Positions 42,301 through 52,551 of a stretch of DNA of 64,000 nucleotides are shown in pieces (position 1 is the first letter of the stretch; each line of letters opens with the position of its first letter). The position numbers and the translations under genes were made by a program. The DNA is from Actinomycetes bacterium (GTDB taxonomy: Bacteria; Actinomycetota; Acidimicrobiia; Spongiisociales; JAHEDJ01), in NCBI GenBank assembly GCA_024641245.1, contig JAHEDK010000003.1, forward strand, positions 1 to 64,000, given 5' to 3'. Below the pieces are notes generated by a model. The model was not told the origin of the DNA, did not search any database, and saw only the letters and a program-made list of their open reading frames with translations.

Positions 42301-42954
42301 CTAGGCGCCGAGGCTGGTTTCTGCGCCTTCGACATCGGAGAGCTGTTCCTGGAGGCGATCGATCATGTCCCGGATCTGCTCCGGGATCTCACCGCCAAAC
42401 TGCTCGGTCATCTGGTCGATCATGCCCTGGAGATCTTCAGCGGTGAAGTCACCGAAGCCGTGAAACTGATGGAAACCTTCGCCCATCATGCCGGGCCCCA
42501 TGTGCTCCCGTCCACCGAACGGGAACCCTCCTTCGGGCATGACACCGTCGAAGTTGAACATGTGGCCGCCGAAGAAGTCCTCGCCGAGCAAGCTCTGCAT
42601 TTCTTCGAGCCATGCATCGAATTCGGGTGTTCCGGGAGGCCCGGGCGGAGCCGTCACTCCGTCAGGCAGTTCATCGAGGAACCCCTCCATCCGGAAGTGG
42701 AAGCGGTCCGCCCCGGAAGGCATCTTCTGGCTCATGCGTTCCCGGATGGCGTCGGCCTGGCTGCTATCGATGACCTTCTCATTGACAAGTTCGTCGAGAA
42801 CCTCATCGAGTGGTGCGAACCGATATTTCGTGACGGTATCCGGGCCTTCGGACTCTTGAGCGAGGGCGCCATCGGGCCCAAGCAGAGCGAATCCGCCCAG
42901 GGCAAGAGCTGCCGTGACGATCACCGCCATCGATCCAATGAGAATCTTCTTCAT
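42301..42954 (-). CDS. secreted Met/His/Phe-rich hypothetical protein
   Basis: This 217-residue protein has a signal peptide (KK start, hydrophobic 5-28, likely cleavage after GALAQ). A short helical repeat (VLDELVNEKVIDSSQADAI) recalls DUF2680-like domains. A middle region rich in Gly, Phe, Met and His (about 120-170, with GGREHMGPGMMGEGFHQFH) could bind metal, and an amphipathic helix pair closes the protein. The ATG at 42954 has GGAGGT at about 9 nt. I do not recognise a specific family; the metal link is a guess from composition. Confidence 0.72.
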   Translation of the reverse strand: MKKILIGSMAVIVTAALALGGFALLGPDGALAQESEGPDTVTKYRFAPLDEVLDELVNEKVIDSSQADAIRERMSQKMPSGADRFHFRMEGFLDELPDGVTAPPGPPGTPEFDAWLEEMQSLLGEDFFGGHMFNFDGVMPEGGFPFGGREHMGPGMMGEGFHQFHGFGDFTAEDLQGMIDQMTEQFGGEIPEQIRDMIDRLQEQLSDVEGAETSLGA

Positions 42955-43126
42955 ACGTGTAGCTACCTCCATGTACAGAGTATCGGATGCACTTCTGAAT
43001 GGCGTCTGAGCGTGACCTAAGAATCCGCTGAGAACAAGGGCAGCGACGATCGGGATGACAGTGACGCGATGAACTGCCGGCCGGGTTTCCCTTGGGCTTC
43101 GCGCGGAGCGGAGGTAGCCTTGGTTG

Positions 43127-43516
43127 GTGGAACCGGGGACGGTGACAATCGCGCTTGGCTCATTGACTTTGCGCACCGACGGCATTCTTCATGTCGTGTT
43201 TGATTTCGACGGGGAAGCCACCAAAGAAGTTGCCGCCGAATACCTCGAGGCGAGGGCTGATCTCGAACCTGCCTCACCCCCACCCGTCTTGCTAGAAATC
43301 GTGCAAATCCCTTACGTTGAGCGTTCGATCAGATCGTTCTTCATGGACGGCCTTCCTTCGCCACCCTGCCGGGCCGTCGTCGCCAGTGATGGCGCGTTTT
43401 TGACGATGTTTCGGACCTTTCAGCTCGTTGAGCCGACAGCTGTTCCCACGGAGGTGTTCCCGACCGTCGAGGCTGCATTGGCTTGGATTCACGAGCAGAC
43501 ATCGCTTCTTGCGTGA
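43127..43516 (+). CDS. STAS-like small protein
   Basis: This 129-residue soluble protein has alternating strands and helices: GILHVVFDFDGEATKEVAAEYLEA, PVLLEIVQIPYVE and AVVASDGAFLTMFRTF. It ends with the EAALAWIHEQ helix often seen in actinobacterial DUF7793/STAS-type proteins. These are thought to bind nucleotides or partner proteins, but the role is unknown. The GTG at 43127 (or TTG at 43124) follows GGAGGT. Confidence 0.68.
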   Translation: MEPGTVTIALGSLTLRTDGILHVVFDFDGEATKEVAAEYLEARADLEPASPPPVLLEIVQIPYVERSIRSFFMDGLPSPPCRAVVASDGAFLTMFRTFQLVEPTAVPTEVFPTVEAALAWIHEQTSLLA

Positions 43517-43518
43517 GA

Positions 43519-43552
43519 TTCGTGCGCCGAGGGCGCCGAATCGACGCACGAA
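43519..43552. terminator. hairpin between the STAS-like gene and guaB1
   Basis: TTCGTGCG (43519-43526) pairs with CGCACGAA (43545-43552), with a further inner CGA/TCG pairing. It lies 2 nt after the STAS-like stop and before the convergent guaB1 stop, so it may stop transcription from both sides. Confidence 0.55.
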
Positions 43553-43574
43553 ATAGGTCCGGCCCCTTCTCGGA

Positions 43575-46231
<2,657 letters not shown>

Positions 46232-46236
46232 AACTC

Positions 46237-46289
46237 CCGTTCTTGCGTAAGTCTTCGGCGCCCACCACCCATATCTGACGCAAGAACGG
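46237..46289. repeat. single palindrome of similar size (family 3)
   Basis: CCGTTCTTGCGTAAG and CTGACGCAAGAACGG pair over 15 bp with one mismatch around a 23-nt loop that contains GGCGCCCA and CCCATATC. It fills the gap between the convergent ligase and deaminase stops and may also terminate both. It resembles family 2 in size, in the GTT start and AAC end of its core, and in a CATA-containing loop, but the arms differ. Confidence 0.75.
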
Positions 46290-46302
46290 AATAGAACCTC
46301 AC

Positions 46303-46776
46303 CTACTGCCCCTCGTAAGACTCCACGACGTCTTCGACGATCGTCAGCTCGACGCTGGCTTGCGCCAATATGTGCCTGGTGTCCTGTCCGGCGTGATACC
46401 GGCGCCTGGCTACGACGCGGGAGATACCGCTGCTGGCGATGAGCATGGCACAGACACGGCAAGGTTCCATGGAGCAGTAGAGGGTGGTGCCGTCGAGTTG
46501 CAGCCCGTAGCGGGCCGCCTGGCAAATAGCATTCTGTTCGGCGTGGACGGTTCGGACGCAATGTTGTCTCGCCGTGCCATCTTCATCGATCATCTGCTTG
46601 AAGTCGTGTCCGGCTTCGTCGCAGTGCGGCAACCCGGACGGTGAGCCGACGTACCCGGTGCAGATGATCCGTTTGTTGCGAACCACGACGCAACCGCTCT
46701 TCCCACGATCGCACGTTGCCCTCGTACCCACCTGATCGACGAGTTCGAGGAAGTAATCGTCCCAGCTCGGTCGCAT
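46303..46776 (-). CDS. dCMP deaminase family protein (ComEB-like)
   Basis: This 157-residue zinc enzyme has the deaminase motifs HAEQNAI (about 77, catalytic Glu and first zinc ligand) and PCRVCAMLI (about 103, two Cys ligands). The N-terminal RPSWDDYFLELVDQVGTRATC and SPSGLPHCDEAGH are typical of the dCMP deaminase/ComEB branch. It would convert dCMP to dUMP for dTTP supply. GGAAGGGG precedes the ATG. Confidence 0.92.
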   Translation of the reverse strand: MRPSWDDYFLELVDQVGTRATCDRGKSGCVVVRNKRIICTGYVGSPSGLPHCDEAGHDFKQMIDEDGTARQHCVRTVHAEQNAICQAARYGLQLDGTTLYCSMEPCRVCAMLIASSGISRVVARRRYHAGQDTRHILAQASVELTIVEDVVESYEGQ

Positions 46777-46872
46777 GTCATTCGCCCCTTCCGTTCGGGC
46801 CTACCATACCGATCGGGCTGTCGGTCTAGCTCCCTTCGCCGGGGTAATCAGTACCGCAGTCGCGGGCCACAC

Positions 46873-47895
46873 CTACTCCCAGTTCTCTTTCCGCATCTTG
46901 GACGGTTGCACGCGCGGGGGCTCGCCGGGCATCTTCGGATAGTGGGGCGGCCAGGGGGCGTCTCCGAGTCCGCGCTCTTCGTCGGCCGTGACCATTTCGA
47001 GGAGTCCGTCGAGCCGTCCGGCCGCTTCGTCGATTCCGTCGGTGAGGTCGCCCATGTCGGTCCAGCGCTCCCTGAATGACATCAGGTCCATGGAGCGATG
47101 GTCGATCGTGGCGAGCTCATCCCACCGGAACGGCGTAGATACGAGACCCGTGTGACGTATCGAATAGGCAGAGGCGATCGTCTTGTCCCAGGCGTTCTGG
47201 TTGAAATCGATGAACACGCCCTCACGTTCCTCCTTCCACCAGGCCGTTGTGGCGAGGTCGTTGCGACGTTCGGCTTCTCGAGCCAGGGCCAGCGCGGCGC
47301 GGCGGACCTGGTAGAAGTCCCACTCCCGCTCGACCCGTACATAGATGTGGATGCCACGGTTACCGGACGTCTTCGGCCAGCCGGTGAGATTCAAATCGTC
47401 GAGTATCTCGTTGATCGTTGCGGCCACGTCACGGGCCGCCTCGAAGTCGTACCCCTCGGTGGGGTCGAGGTCTATGCGGAGTTCATCCGGGTGGACGAGA
47501 TCGTCGGCTCTGGCGTTCCACGGGTTGAGGTCGATGCAGTTCATCTGTGCCATCCAGATGACGTCGCCTTCATCCATCGGCGCAAACATCTGGCCGGGCC
47601 GCGCAGACGGGAAGGTCACGTCCACCAACCGCGGCGCCCCTTTCGGGCGCTTCACGAACAGTGCGGGTTCGTCGACCCCCCGGTTCCATCGCTTGAGCAA
47701 GGACGGACGATTGAACACGCCGCGCAATGCGCCCGGCGCACACATCAGGAAATGCTCGACCACGTCGAGCTTGGTCCAGCCCTGCTCCGGGAACAGCACC
47801 TTCTCGGGACTGCTGATCCGGATTGTCCGCCCGCCGAGTTCTACGTGGGTCTCTGTTGAGGCCAAGCCGGTTTTCCCCTCGTTTTCGAGCGGCAT
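46873..47895 (-). CDS. LigD polymerase/primase-domain protein
   Basis: This 340-residue stand-alone protein of the LigD-Pol (archaeo-eukaryotic primase) type has ISSPEKVLFPEQGWTKLDV near the start, HPDELRIDLDPTEGYDF with the DxD metal site (about 130), the TSGNRGIHIYV loop, and IDFNQNAWDKTIASAYSIR. In end joining such proteins fill gaps with ribonucleotides. No ku gene is in the window; a LigC-like ligase is close by. The apparent ATG and first five codons (MPLEN) lie inside a family 2 palindrome; a TTG at about codon 11 (LASTETHVE) is the main alternative. Confidence 0.88.
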   Translation of the reverse strand: MPLENEGKTGLASTETHVELGGRTIRISSPEKVLFPEQGWTKLDVVEHFLMCAPGALRGVFNRPSLLKRWNRGVDEPALFVKRPKGAPRLVDVTFPSARPGQMFAPMDEGDVIWMAQMNCIDLNPWNARADDLVHPDELRIDLDPTEGYDFEAARDVAATINEILDDLNLTGWPKTSGNRGIHIYVRVEREWDFYQVRRAALALAREAERRNDLATTAWWKEEREGVFIDFNQNAWDKTIASAYSIRHTGLVSTPFRWDELATIDHRSMDLMSFRERWTDMGDLTDGIDEAAGRLDGLLEMVTADEERGLGDAPWPPHYPKMPGEPPRVQPSKMRKENWE

Positions 47896-47930
47896 TCTCT
47901 TGCCGTATGCAGTGATTGTCGCGCGAAAAC
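47881..47930. repeat. palindromic repeat family 2, copy 4 (diverged)
   Basis: This 50-bp element starts GTTTTCGAGCGGCATTC and ends GATTGTCGCGCGAAAAC. The arms have several mismatches, unlike the other copies. It overlaps the 5' end of the LigD-Pol gene and contains its apparent ATG (47895-47893). Confidence 0.75.
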
Positions 47931-47953
47931 GGCGGTGAGCGGGGTTGTGCCGG

Positions 47954-48901
47954 TCACAAGACGCGGATCGGTGAGCCCCGAAGGAAGGCCGCGATGGATT
48001 CGACCATCTCCGAGTAGAAGACCTTGTACGTCTGGCGGGTGACGTATCCGATGTGGGGTGTGAGCAAGAGGCGCGGCGCGCTCCGCAGGGGATGGTCGGG
48101 CGGAAGTGGCTCCCGGTCGTATACGTCGAGTGCAGCTCCGCCGATGGATTGTTGCGCGAGGGCACTGATGAGCGCCCCTTCGTCGACGATCGGACCTCGT
48201 GAGGTATTGATCAGGTACGCGTCCTGCTTCATGAGGCCGAGAAGCCTCTCGTCGATGAGGCCGTGAGTGCGTTCGCTCAACTTCAAGTGGACGGTCACGA
48301 AATCGGATCTCCGGAACAACCCATCGCGATCGCTCAGTTCGACGCCGATCTCTTCACAGCGTTCCGCGGTGAGGTTTTCACTCCATGCGATGACGTTCAT
48401 GCCGAACGCCTTGCCCAGGCGGGCAACCTCCGTTCCGAGCCGGCCGACGCCTATTACCCCCAACGTGGCGCCTTTCAAGTCCCTTCCCACGCCGACCTGC
48501 CACCCACCGCGATGCATAGAGGCGGTCTCCGTGGGGAGCCCACGCGCCAGGCCGAGCATGAGCGCCATCGTCAGCTCAACCGTGGCGTGACCGGGGGAGT
48601 TCGTGCCCGACACGGTCACGCCGAACTCTCGGGCGGCTTCGAGGTCGATGGCCGAGTTGCGCATGCCCGTTGTGACCAACAGCCGGAGCTTGGGCAGTTG
48701 CTCCAGAAGAGCCCGGGGGAAAGGGGTCCTCTCCCTCATTGCCGCGATGACAGCGAATGGAGCGAGACGTTCCACCAGCTCCTCGCCGTAGCCGAGGTGA
48801 TCTTGGAAGGAAGTCAAGGTCGAATCAGGCGGCAGAACAGACCAGTCGGCGCTCTTCGTCGCGACACCCTGGTAGTCATCGAGAATCGCTATGCGGACCA
48901 C
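47954..48901 (-). CDS. D-2-hydroxyacid dehydrogenase (NAD-dependent)
   Basis: This 315-residue enzyme has the catalytic domain split around a Rossmann domain: GTNSPGHATVELTMALMLGL, the dinucleotide loop LGVIGVGRLGTEVARL (about 142), INTSRGPIVDEGALISAL (catalytic Arg near 233), DVYDREPLPPDHPL (Glu) and LTPHIGYVT (His near 284). It resembles phosphoglycerate or glyoxylate dehydrogenase relatives; the substrate is unknown. The GTG at 48901 has AGGAGG 5 nt upstream. Confidence 0.9.
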   Translation of the reverse strand: MVRIAILDDYQGVATKSADWSVLPPDSTLTSFQDHLGYGEELVERLAPFAVIAAMRERTPFPRALLEQLPKLRLLVTTGMRNSAIDLEAAREFGVTVSGTNSPGHATVELTMALMLGLARGLPTETASMHRGGWQVGVGRDLKGATLGVIGVGRLGTEVARLGKAFGMNVIAWSENLTAERCEEIGVELSDRDGLFRRSDFVTVHLKLSERTHGLIDERLLGLMKQDAYLINTSRGPIVDEGALISALAQQSIGGAALDVYDREPLPPDHPLRSAPRLLLTPHIGYVTRQTYKVFYSEMVESIAAFLRGSPIRVL

Positions 48902-49018
48902 TGTTCCTCCTGTTGCGGCGCACTGTACTTCTTGCCGTGATGTCCCGAAGAGACAACTCGGCCGCCCTGACTCCGCGCCCTCGGCCATGTCTCGACCACA
49001 CAATGTAGGCTCTGCCGC

Positions 49019-49408
49019 ATGCGGCCGTCCGTCGACACTGCAATCATCTTCTCGGCCAATATGGTTGAGCTGGCCGCCTTCTATCAGGAGGCGTTCGACC
49101 TTGACGACCCTCATGAGCAGGACCGCCATCGCGGCTTTCAGCTCGACGGGTTCTATCTCGGGATCGATCAAGACGAAGGAGCAACGGCCTCGCCGGGTAG
49201 CGTGACACTGTGGTTCCGGGTCGAAGAACTCGAGGCGACCTTCGAGCGCATGGTCGGTCTCGGAGCAGAAGTCCGCTATCCACCGACCGATACACCGTGG
49301 GGCGATCGGCTGGCTGCAGTGTTCGATCTGGACGGCAACATGGTCGGGCTGGCCCGCAAGGCGCCCGCCGACCCGCGGGAGTCGGTGTCCGCGTTCGGGT
49401 TGGAGTAG
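49019..49408 (+). CDS. VOC/glyoxalase family protein
   Basis: This 129-residue protein has one complete VOC module in two beta-alpha-beta-beta-beta halves: TAIIFSANMVELAAFYQEAFDL and then VTLWFRVEELEATFERMVGLGAEV with AVFDLDGNMVGLA at the end. It lacks a full set of obvious glyoxalase I ligands, so it may be a binding protein or a dioxygenase-like enzyme. TAGGCT is 7 nt before the ATG with no Shine-Dalgarno. It is divergent from the dehydrogenase. Confidence 0.83.
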   Translation: MRPSVDTAIIFSANMVELAAFYQEAFDLDDPHEQDRHRGFQLDGFYLGIDQDEGATASPGSVTLWFRVEELEATFERMVGLGAEVRYPPTDTPWGDRLAAVFDLDGNMVGLARKAPADPRESVSAFGLE

Positions 49409-49432
49409 CCGGCCGATCCGGCGCGCGTCTAA

Positions 49433-50110
49433 TCAGCGCCCGGCAGCCTGGGCCAGGGTTTCCCGATCGACGATGCGAATCAAGCGGTACCCGGTCTCGG
49501 TTGCGCCCGCAGCTTTCAGCTCGCCGAGGGCTTCGTTCACCGTCTGGCGAGAGGCCCCGAGCAAGGTCGCAAGAGTTCCCTGGGAGATCTGTACCTCACC
49601 ACGTTGGTCGGCCTCGTCCAGCACCATCTCGGCGACTTGTTCCTTCACCGTCCGGTGCATCAAGCCCAGAACGCGGCGTTGGGTCGCCTCGAGCTGGCTG
49701 AGGCCTGCCACCAGCCAGCGCAGAGTCACCACCGGATGCTTGATGAGTACGGGCAGCAGTCTGTTCCGATCGAACCGAAAGGCTCGAACTCGTGTGATCG
49801 CTTTGGCCGAGGAGATGTAGGGCTGTTCTTGAAACATGGCGATGTCGCCGAGCACGGTTCCCGCGCCGACCCGTGCCACGATTCGCCTGGTTCCTCCTGA
49901 GGTTCGAGAGAGCTCCACCTCTCCCTTCTCGACAACGAAGGCATGGCCGGCAACCGCCCCCTCTTTGAAGAGGTGCGTGCCGGGGTACTTCTCAACGTAC
50001 TCGCCGGTCCCGGCGAGGGCCGCCAGGTCTGCCGGGCTGAGCGGAAGGTAATCGGTGCGCCCGAAACTGCGGGCAAGCCAGGCGAAGTGCTGTTGGTCTG
50101 CGGTGGTCAA
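49433..50110 (-). CDS. Crp/Fnr family transcriptional regulator
   Basis: This 225-residue regulator has an N-terminal cyclic-nucleotide-like beta-roll (about 40-120: GTHLFKEGAVAGHAFVVEKGEVELS, VLGDIAMFQEQP), a dimer helix (LRWLVAGLSQLEATQRRVLGL) and a winged helix with LATLLGASRQTVNEALGEL (about 178-195). No FNR-type Cys cluster is visible. The recognition helix reads SRQTVNE where E. coli CRP has SRETVGR, so a changed half-site is expected. The start is a TTG with AGGGG nearby. Two TGTCG-type palindromes lie in the divergent gap. Confidence 0.9.
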   Translation of the reverse strand: MTTADQQHFAWLARSFGRTDYLPLSPADLAALAGTGEYVEKYPGTHLFKEGAVAGHAFVVEKGEVELSRTSGGTRRIVARVGAGTVLGDIAMFQEQPYISSAKAITRVRAFRFDRNRLLPVLIKHPVVTLRWLVAGLSQLEATQRRVLGLMHRTVKEQVAEMVLDEADQRGEVQISQGTLATLLGASRQTVNEALGELKAAGATETGYRLIRIVDRETLAQAAGR

Positions 50111-50182
50111 TGCTGGCCCCTGTCCGAATTGTCAGTCCCGATCGTCGATAGTCCGGCCTTCATGTGTGTTTCCTCGCCACAT

Positions 50183-50198
50183 CGTCGGCAACACGACA
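50183..50198. promoter_or_regulatory. Crp/Fnr-type box 1
   Basis: CGTCG-N6-CGACA is a near-perfect inverted repeat with the 5-6-5 geometry of CRP sites (TGTGA-N6-TCACA). It lies 73 bp upstream of the regulator's start codon in the divergent gap. Confidence 0.55.
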
Positions 50199-50220
50199 TT
50201 AGGAAGGGTTCTTCGCACTA

Positions 50221-50236
50221 TGTCGGGTTAACGACA
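50221..50236. promoter_or_regulatory. Crp/Fnr-type box 2
   Basis: TGTCG-N6-CGACA is a perfect inverted repeat in CRP geometry with TGTCG in place of TGTGA. It lies 38 bp from box 1 centre to centre and 41 bp before the membrane protein start. Confidence 0.6.
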
Positions 50237-50276
50237 CTTGATGGATGGCGCAGGCGGTCGCGTGGTTTCTCCCGAC

Positions 50277-50663
50277 ATGAATAAAACGATCTCACAACAA
50301 GCAACCGGACGCCTGCCGGTAATGACTGGCCTAGGACTCGCCGTCCTGTGGCTCGTGCTGGGTCTGATCTCCGACGGGACGACCTACCACTTGGCCCCGC
50401 TGTTGGTCGCCGGACTCCCGACTTTTCTCTATGCGCTCGAGGACCCGACGCCTCTGCTCCGACGTTCGGCCGGACTGACCGTTCTGGGCACATCTGCCGC
50501 GCTGGTGGTGACATTCGTACTGGTGTCCACCCGCAATCTGGGCGGGCCTTCACTGTTGCCGCTCGGTGGTGCGGCGGCCGAGTCGGTGATCTTCGCTCTC
50601 GTTGGAGCGTTCGGCGGGTTGACAGTCGGATTCCTGCGGAGCGGAACAGGGCCGCACCGATGA
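50277..50663 (+). CDS. small multi-TM membrane protein
   Basis: This 128-residue protein has about four membrane segments (LGLAVLWLVLGLISDG; HLAPLLVAGLPTFLYAL; AGLTVLGTSAALVVTFVLV; AAESVIFALVGAFGGLTVGFL). I do not recognise the family. ATG 50277 is preferred, because an earlier ATG at 50241 would leave no room for transcription to start after the Crp-type box. Its stop overlaps the next start by ATGA. Confidence 0.65.
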   Translation: MNKTISQQATGRLPVMTGLGLAVLWLVLGLISDGTTYHLAPLLVAGLPTFLYALEDPTPLLRRSAGLTVLGTSAALVVTFVLVSTRNLGGPSLLPLGGAAAESVIFALVGAFGGLTVGFLRSGTGPHR

Positions 50664-51183
50664 CCGCAACAACCACGCCCCGACCCTCCAAGCGGCTGAT
50701 GGCTGGATTGACCATGGCTGCCATGGCGATCATCGCGGAGGCTGCCCTCGCTTTCGGACCAGGGGGTGACGAACCGGCGGCCAACCCGGCCGGGGGAACG
50801 CCCGCTCCCGAGTTCACCTTCGAATACTTCGATGGCCAGAAGCCAGGGTGACTTCTCGGGCCGGCCCGTATTCCTCAACTTCTGGGCAGCGTGGTGCCCC
50901 GCCTGCGTCGCCGAGATGCCGGTCTTCCAGGCGCTCGGTGACGACGTCCTGTCCCTGGGAATGGACATGGAGGAAGTCGTCCACGTTGCATCTCACCCTG
51001 CAGACGGCGGTCGGATTCCTTCTGACCCTGGTCACGATCCGGGGCGTTCCGGTGCTGGCCGAGGTTTGGTCCTGGCGATGGGCATTTCCCGGGTTGGCGA
51101 TCGGTCCCGCAGTGGGGGTGGCGGCCATGGTTCTTCTGAAGCGGTCACCGATGGCGGCAAACCTCGCCGGCGGGAGAGGTTGA
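50660..51183 (+). pseudogene. thioredoxin/TlpA-like remnant joined to an MFS transporter 3' end
   Basis: The first frame (50660-50851) encodes a membrane anchor and a TlpA-like start (APEFTFEYFDGQ) and then stops. The next frame continues with GDFSGRPVFLNFWAAWCPAC, a thioredoxin CxxC active site, to about 50965. From about 50985 a third frame reads LTLQTAVGFLLTLVTIRGVP and RWAFPGLAIGPAVGVAAM, typical of the last segments of an MFS transporter, stopping at 51183. So one thioredoxin-like gene lost its C-terminus and a transporter its first three quarters, probably by deletion plus a frameshift. Confidence 0.75.
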
Positions 51184-51197
51184 GCGGGGTTAGGCGC

Positions 51198-51584
51198 CTA
51201 TGTGAACTCGACGCTCTGCGTGGCGTCGGTCACAACGAAGATCCGCTCCGTATTGCTGTCGGGGTCGGCCGGAAACACGAAGAAGGCCGGCCGGTCGGGC
51301 GAGTAGCCGGACGTGTAGCCGACCACGACCTCTCCGTCCTTGAAGGTCACCCTAATCCTGCGGCCCAGACCGGCCCTTTCGACATCTCGACGTGAACGGT
51401 TGTCCGGGTCACCCTCGAACGTACGGACGGTGAATACACCTTTGAGGTCGGCCACTTTGACCAGGCGCGCCTCACTCCCGTCAACCGGCCGCAAGTGGAA
51501 CTGCGCCTTGTTGGGGAAGAAGTCGTTGCTGTTGCCTTTGAGGATGGTCCCATCCTGATAGTGGATGACGAGCTTCTGGTTCAT
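51198..51584 (-). CDS. DUF6982-like hypothetical protein
   Basis: This 128-residue, beta-rich soluble protein has two similar halves: LVIHYQDGTILKGNSNDFFPNKAQFHLRP and IRVTFKDGEVVVGYTSGYSPDRPAFFVFP. The repeat of (F/Y)xDGxxxxG followed by a Pro-Phe strand suggests a small internal duplication. Similar proteins occur in many bacteria next to signalling genes, with unknown function. GGAGGAT precedes the ATG. Confidence 0.75.
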   Translation of the reverse strand: MNQKLVIHYQDGTILKGNSNDFFPNKAQFHLRPVDGSEARLVKVADLKGVFTVRTFEGDPDNRSRRDVERAGLGRRIRVTFKDGEVVVGYTSGYSPDRPAFFVFPADPDSNTERIFVVTDATQSVEFT

Positions 51585-51621
51585 CGCGATCCTCCCGAGC
51601 GTGCGGCGACCAGGCTATCAG

Positions 51622-52395
51622 TTAGACCTCTGCCAGAACGGCTGCCGTTTCGAGGAGGTCTCTCAGCTTGGCGACGAAGCGGGAGGCGGGTGCGCCATCG
51701 ACTACGTCGTGGTCGAAAGCCAGGCTGAGGTCGAGATAGGTTCGCGGCGTCACCCGGCCGTCCACGAAGGCCGGTCGTTCGACGGTACCGCCAACGATCA
51801 TGCTGAGAGTCTGAACCGGGAAGCCGAGGCCCCACCCGCCCCCGCGGCCGAACATCCCGACAGAACTGATTCCAACGGTTCCGACCAGTTCTCGCTGCCG
51901 GTGGGGGAGGCGGTGCAGAAGGCCGATCAAGCGGTATCGGATGAACCCGGGGAGGTGCAGAAATGCCCTTGCCTTCCCCGTGAGCCCCATGGTCGGGCTG
52001 GTCTGCGGTGCCGCTTTGACTGCCCTGATCTCGGTGTCGATTTCCTGCAGCGTCTTCGAATTGCAGCGCCGGATGACGTGGTTCATGGGAAACGAGCGTC
52101 CCTCCAGCTCGACCTCGATCATCACGTTGATATCGACGTCATCGAAAGTGATGAGTCGTTGCCGGAGGTCCCGCAGCGCATGGACCGCCGGGATCGCCGT
52201 TACCGCCCGACCGGTGGAGGCAACGACGAACGAGGTGAGGGACGGCCGGGGTTCCAGCTCGCCGAGACTCGATTGTGCCAGGGTGATGTCTACCTCGACG
52301 AGGCCGAACACGGTATGTCGCTTGGCGGCTGCGCGGCCGGTGTCAACCACGATTCGGCGACTGCGCGGGAAGGGTTCGATCTGGTATCCGGACAT
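51622..52395 (-). CDS. 2-oxoacid dehydrogenase acyltransferase (E2) catalytic domain, stand-alone
   Basis: This 257-residue protein matches only the catalytic core of E2 acyltransferases: RLITFDDVDINVMIEVELEG, VGTVGISSVGMFG and the active site LSLAFDHDVVDGAPASRF (His near 235, Asp four residues later). The lipoyl and peripheral subunit-binding domains are absent, and no E1 or E3 genes are nearby, so it is unlikely to act in a normal dehydrogenase complex. It may use CoA or another acyl carrier. TAGGTT is 6 nt before the ATG, suggesting a leaderless mRNA. Confidence 0.82.
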   Translation of the reverse strand: MSGYQIEPFPRSRRIVVDTGRAAAKRHTVFGLVEVDITLAQSSLGELEPRPSLTSFVVASTGRAVTAIPAVHALRDLRQRLITFDDVDINVMIEVELEGRSFPMNHVIRRCNSKTLQEIDTEIRAVKAAPQTSPTMGLTGKARAFLHLPGFIRYRLIGLLHRLPHRQRELVGTVGISSVGMFGRGGGWGLGFPVQTLSMIVGGTVERPAFVDGRVTPRTYLDLSLAFDHDVVDGAPASRFVAKLRDLLETAAVLAEV

Positions 52396-52481
52396 GACGT
52401 CAACCTACGCCGTCTGAATCGCCCTGGGGCGCCGGGCGGTCGATCGTGACCACCGTGTTCAAGCGACTTGACAACGACAGG

Positions 52482-52524
52482 CTCTCCCTGGCGGTGACGT
52501 CGACGACGTCACCGCCAGAGAGAG
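52482..52524 (-). terminator. long hairpin after the lipoprotein gene
   Basis: A perfect 14-bp stem around a 3-nt loop (52488-52518) is extended by CTCTC/GAGAG to about 20 bp. It lies 28 nt beyond the stop of the minus-strand lipoprotein gene. The gap to the E2-like gene holds nothing else. Confidence 0.75.
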
Positions 52525-52551
52525 TGCGCCGCGGACGGCGGTTCGAGTGCC

